Origin: Nostoc sp. CENA543
GTDB lineage: Bacteria > Cyanobacteriota > Cyanobacteriia > Cyanobacteriales > Nostocaceae
Assembly: GCF_002896875.1 (NCBI RefSeq)
Contig: NZ_CP023282.1
Coordinates: 1-44,065, forward strand
Reading direction: 5' to 3'
Length of the DNA: 44,065 nt
Of this stretch, positions 43,473 to 44,065 are shown in pieces; the first letter of the stretch is position 1, and each line of letters begins with the position of its first letter. A program made the position numbers and the translations under genes. The notes below the pieces were generated by a model. It saw only the letters and a list, made by a program, of their open reading frames with translations, did not search any database and was not told the DNA's origin.

Positions 43473-43760
43473 GAACGAAATTTTTAGGCAATAATTCAAT
43501 ATTGAAGTGTGATTCCACTCCACGTTTGTATTCTGCAAGGAGGAATCACAAATTACGTGTAGATTCCTGTTTTGTAAATTCTGGTGCGGTAACCTTGATT
43601 CACAAAATAATAACCGCAAGCATGGCACATCAATAAATTGCATTCCGCTTGGTGTAAGTTATTGTCTAGACCTGTAACGCTTATTAGATTTACGTTTTGG
43701 CGGTTGAGTATTCATTTGGGAAGAAGATTACTGTCCGGTTTACGTAATCAAATTACACTT

Positions 43761-43845
43761 GCGAACTGCAAATATAAATCGTCAAAACTGTAAACAAGGC
43801 GATTTTGAAGTGATGAACAACTGCCAGAGCAGTATCTGCAATAAG
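43761..43845 (+). repeat. Diverged solo end of the same transposon family
   Basis: GCGAACTGCAAATATAAATC, then TCAAAACTGTAAACAAGGCG and ATTTTGAA align with the tip of the intact transposon (GCGAACTGCAAACATAAACG, TTCAAACTGCAAACAAGTCA, ATTTTCAA). Later CTGCC (43821) and CTGCAATAAG (43836) keep roughly the unit spacing. No matching second end or transposase was seen nearby, so it is probably a relic. Confidence 0.6.
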
Positions 43846-43921
43846 TGTTGCACTATGTTCAAAAGCTTGCAGGTACCGAAAAATCATCAAGCATCAACTC
43901 ATACAACAACAGTGGACTCCC

Positions 43922-43949
43922 CTTACAAACTTCATCAGCATAGTATAAT
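43922..43949 (+). promoter_or_regulatory. Candidate promoter of the Druantia-like operon
   Basis: A perfect TATAAT lies at 43944-43949, 26 bases before the ATG at 43976. The best upstream -35 is weak (CTTACA at 43922-43927, spacer 16). The short leader has no clear ribosome site. Confidence 0.45.
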
Positions 43950-43975
43950 TAAAATATATTTGTAACAAAAATTAC

Positions 43976-44065
43976 ATGAAAAATAATGCTTTACAAAGGA
44001 ATACTATACACTACTCAGAGTGGAACGATAAAATCGCACAGTATTTCTTCAAACCAGAAAAAGCT
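43976..44065 (+). CDS. 5' end of Druantia-like operon gene 1 (continues at base 1)
   Basis: The ATG at 43976 opens 30 codons that reach the last base in phase, and translation continues without a stop from base 1 in the same frame, giving a 683-residue protein ending at 1962. The junction reads smoothly (FFKPEKA then GRTVYLYVTEEL), so the window is best read as a circle cut inside this gene. No strong Shine-Dalgarno sequence precedes the ATG. A TATAAT box lies 26 bases upstream. The function is described with the 3' part of the gene. Confidence 0.8.
   Translation, partial: MKNNALQRNTIHYSEWNDKIAQYFFKPEKA

Larger units (their letters stand above)
43473..43975. other. Spacer with stem-loop and decayed transposon-like end
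   Basis: No gene. TGTGATTCC (43508-43516) pairs with GGAATCACA (43542-43550). From 43761 the sequence resembles the transposon tip (separate entry). The last part holds the candidate promoter of the Druantia-like operon. Confidence 0.55.

Overview
The window looks like a complete circular cyanobacterial plasmid of about 44 kb, probably from a heterocystous filamentous genus such as Nostoc or Anabaena. An open reading frame begins at 43976, runs off the right edge in phase, and continues in the same frame from base 1 to 1962. GCGATCGC (HIP1-type) octamers, AT-rich spacers, cyanobacterial interspersed repeats and a truncated copy of the Anabaena secreted nuclease NucA support the host. No rRNA, tRNA or CRISPR array was seen.

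Layout. 43976 to 8785 (across the origin): a three-gene operon ending in a 1912-residue DEAD/DEAH helicase with a DUF1998-like C-terminus, resembling Druantia DruE. 8786 to 15154: transfer region with a MobF relaxase fused to a RecD-like helicase and a Toprim-like DUF3854 domain, flanked on both sides by 11-bp helically phased repeats and by a perfect 25-bp inverted repeat. 15155 to 18308 (minus strand): replication module of a ribbon-helix-helix protein, a winged-helix Rep with five 13-bp palindromes inside its coding sequence, and a plasmid DnaB. 18704 to 25631: a small membrane protein gene, then two genes each cut by a mobile element. One carries a 3926-bp Tn7/Tn5053-like transposon (resolvase, TniA/TnsB-like, TniB-like, no TniQ) with 255-bp inverted ends. 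The other carries a 1389-bp IS701-family element. 25644 to 29275: coiled-coil and membrane proteins ending in a membrane-anchored P-loop ATPase, possibly a transfer coupling apparatus. 29276 to 32891: a large nested GC-rich stem-loop, then a long prokaryotic Argonaute with a Cas4-like nuclease, facing an XRE/ImmA regulator pair across two operators. 34108 to 40878: secreted protein, nucA fragment, a coiled-coil DNA-binding protein facing a tyrosine recombinase, an HNH protein, a AAA ATPase/DUF4276 pair, a broken parB duplicate, and a second HNH pair. 40938 to 42670 (minus): parAB. 42671 to 43975: stem-loops, a tiny secreted peptide and a decayed end resembling the transposon tip.

How it works together. 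Rep/DnaB (replication), ParA/ParB (partition) and the relaxase (transfer) form the backbone. No VirB4-like or other recognisable type IV secretion gene is present, so the plasmid looks mobilisable rather than self-transmissible. The accessory load is largely anti-invader: a Druantia-like helicase operon, an Argonaute/nuclease operon, an ATPase/Toprim-like pair and two HNH nucleases. Protein family calls were made by reading motifs without database searches; the most inferential are the Druantia assignment, the in-gene origin and the coupling role of the 27824 ATPase.
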